DNA from: an uncultured Pelagibacteraceae bacterium
GTDB lineage: Bacteria; Pseudomonadota; Alphaproteobacteria; Pelagibacterales; Pelagibacteraceae
Direction of reading: 5' to 3'
Assembly (NCBI GenBank): GCA_902601895.1
Contig: CACKOU010000004.1
Span: 1 to 64,000 of the forward strand
Length of the DNA: 64,000 nucleotides
Of this stretch, positions 63,482 through 64,000 are shown one piece after another. The first letter of the stretch is position 1; the number at the start of each line of letters is the position of its first letter. The position numbers and the translations under genes were made by a program. The notes below the pieces were generated by a model, which had not been told where the DNA came from, searched no databases, and was given only the letters and a program-made list of their open reading frames with translations.

Positions 63482-64000
63482 TTAATTTGATATTAATTGA
63501 TTTGCTGAAACATAATTATATCCAAATGAGTCTGCAACAGCTTTATGTGTCACGTTTCCTTTAAATATGTTTAAACCTTGTAGAAAATTAGAGTCATTAT
63601 TTAAGGCTTTAACATAACCATCATTTGCTAAAGTTATCAGAAAAGGTAATGTAGCTTTATTAAGAGCTATAGTAGAGGTTCTTGGTACTCCACCAGGCAT
63701 ATTTGCTACACAATAATGAACAATATCATCAATAATAAAAGTTGGTTCTGCAAAAGTAGTTGGTTTACTAGTCTCAACACATCCACCTTGATCTATAGCA
63801 ACATCAACAATAACAGACCCTCTTTTCATCTTTTTTAACATATTTTTTTTAATTAGTTTAGGAGTTTCAGTGCCAGGTATCAAAACTCCACCAACTAATA
63901 AATCACACTCAGAGATTAACTTTTCTAAATCAGTTTTATCACTTAAATTTGGTATTATTTTATCTCCAAATATTTTGCTCAGTTCATTTAATCTTTTTTC
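63482..64000 (-). CDS. ald: Alanine dehydrogenase, 5' end cut by window edge
   Basis: The C-terminal 172 aa of an alanine dehydrogenase; the frame stays open to the right edge, so the ATG lies outside. The visible part holds the NAD-domain end: SECDLLVGGVLIPGTETPK, KMKRGSVIVDVAIDQGGCVETSKPTTF and HYCVANMPGGVPRTSTIALNKATLPF, diagnostic of Ald. It interconverts alanine and pyruvate with NADH and ammonium and is cotranscribed with the dimethylglycine dehydrogenase-like gene. Confidence 0.93.
   Translation of the reverse strand, partial: EKRLNELSKIFGDKIIPNLSDKTDLEKLISECDLLVGGVLIPGTETPKLIKKNMLKKMKRGSVIVDVAIDQGGCVETSKPTTFAEPTFIIDDIVHYCVANMPGGVPRTSTIALNKATLPFLITLANDGYVKALNNDSNFLQGLNIFKGNVTHKAVADSFGYNYVSANQLISN

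Noticed and set aside
1..64000. CRISPR arrays, insertion sequences, phage genes, rRNA operons
   Set aside because: No repeated spacer pattern, transposase motif, structural phage gene or rRNA sequence was seen.

Overview
The window looks like a piece of a streamlined, AT-rich (about 30% G+C) marine alphaproteobacterial chromosome. Gene content and packing point to the SAR11 clade (Candidatus Pelagibacter and relatives). Pointers are the sulfonate and APS-reductase genes (xsc, suyAB, aprMBA), a TPP riboswitch in front of a ThiV-type symporter, a dimethylglycine dehydrogenase-like oxidase, tripartite tricarboxylate transport genes, and near-zero spacing between genes. Species assignment is inference. 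I saw no rRNA, insertion sequence, phage gene or CRISPR array. One tRNA gene is present (Met, CAU).

Layout. 1-6519: an accessory-looking cassette of two tandem SGNH hydrolases, a polytopic membrane protein, a NodU/CmcH carbamoyltransferase, a methyltransferase, two paralogous 49-aa DUF5989 proteins and an SxtJ-like protein. It abuts xsc with no spacer. 6520-14702: sulfur block, with xsc, divergent suyAB, a TauE/SafE exporter and aprMBA; sulfonates are cleaved to sulfite and sulfite can be oxidised by APS reductase. 14809-20084: one tightly overlapping operon (cystathionine lyase, MFS carrier, pabB, pabA, pabC, HIT). 20160-28111: a small basic peptide, mnmA, DUF3553, cysQ-like, recX, an ABA4-like protein, rhodanese, peroxiredoxin, amtB, HU and rseP.

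28153-34728: thiV behind a compact TPP riboswitch, a second TauE/SafE protein, two small membrane proteins, an ABC exporter, then a periplasmic redox set (DUF4396, cytochrome c, cytochrome c', cytochrome b561, thioredoxin-like). 34725-42785: gamma carbonic anhydrase, thioredoxin-like protein, GT4 and GT9 glycosyltransferases, tctABC with a terminator-like hairpin at the start of tctB, an AbrB-type membrane protein and DUF6165. 42788-48087: proteasome-type Ntn hydrolase, circularly permuted ATP-grasp, nitrilase-family amidase and a polar amino-acid ABC importer with no ATPase beside it.

48146-53758: polyamine synthesis joined to methylthioadenosine salvage. A SpeD-SpeE fusion makes MTA; mtnP, mtnA and a class II aldolase break it down; divergent apt recaptures the adenine. 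A secreted alpha/beta hydrolase is embedded in the operon. 53768-64000: a TPR protein, tRNA-Met, an operon of AEC transporter, Fe/2OG dioxygenase and fluoroacetate-dehalogenase-like hydrolase, guaC, a tartrate/D-malate dehydrogenase-like enzyme, a DMT exporter, a dimethylglycine/sarcosine dehydrogenase-like enzyme, and alanine dehydrogenase cut by the right edge.
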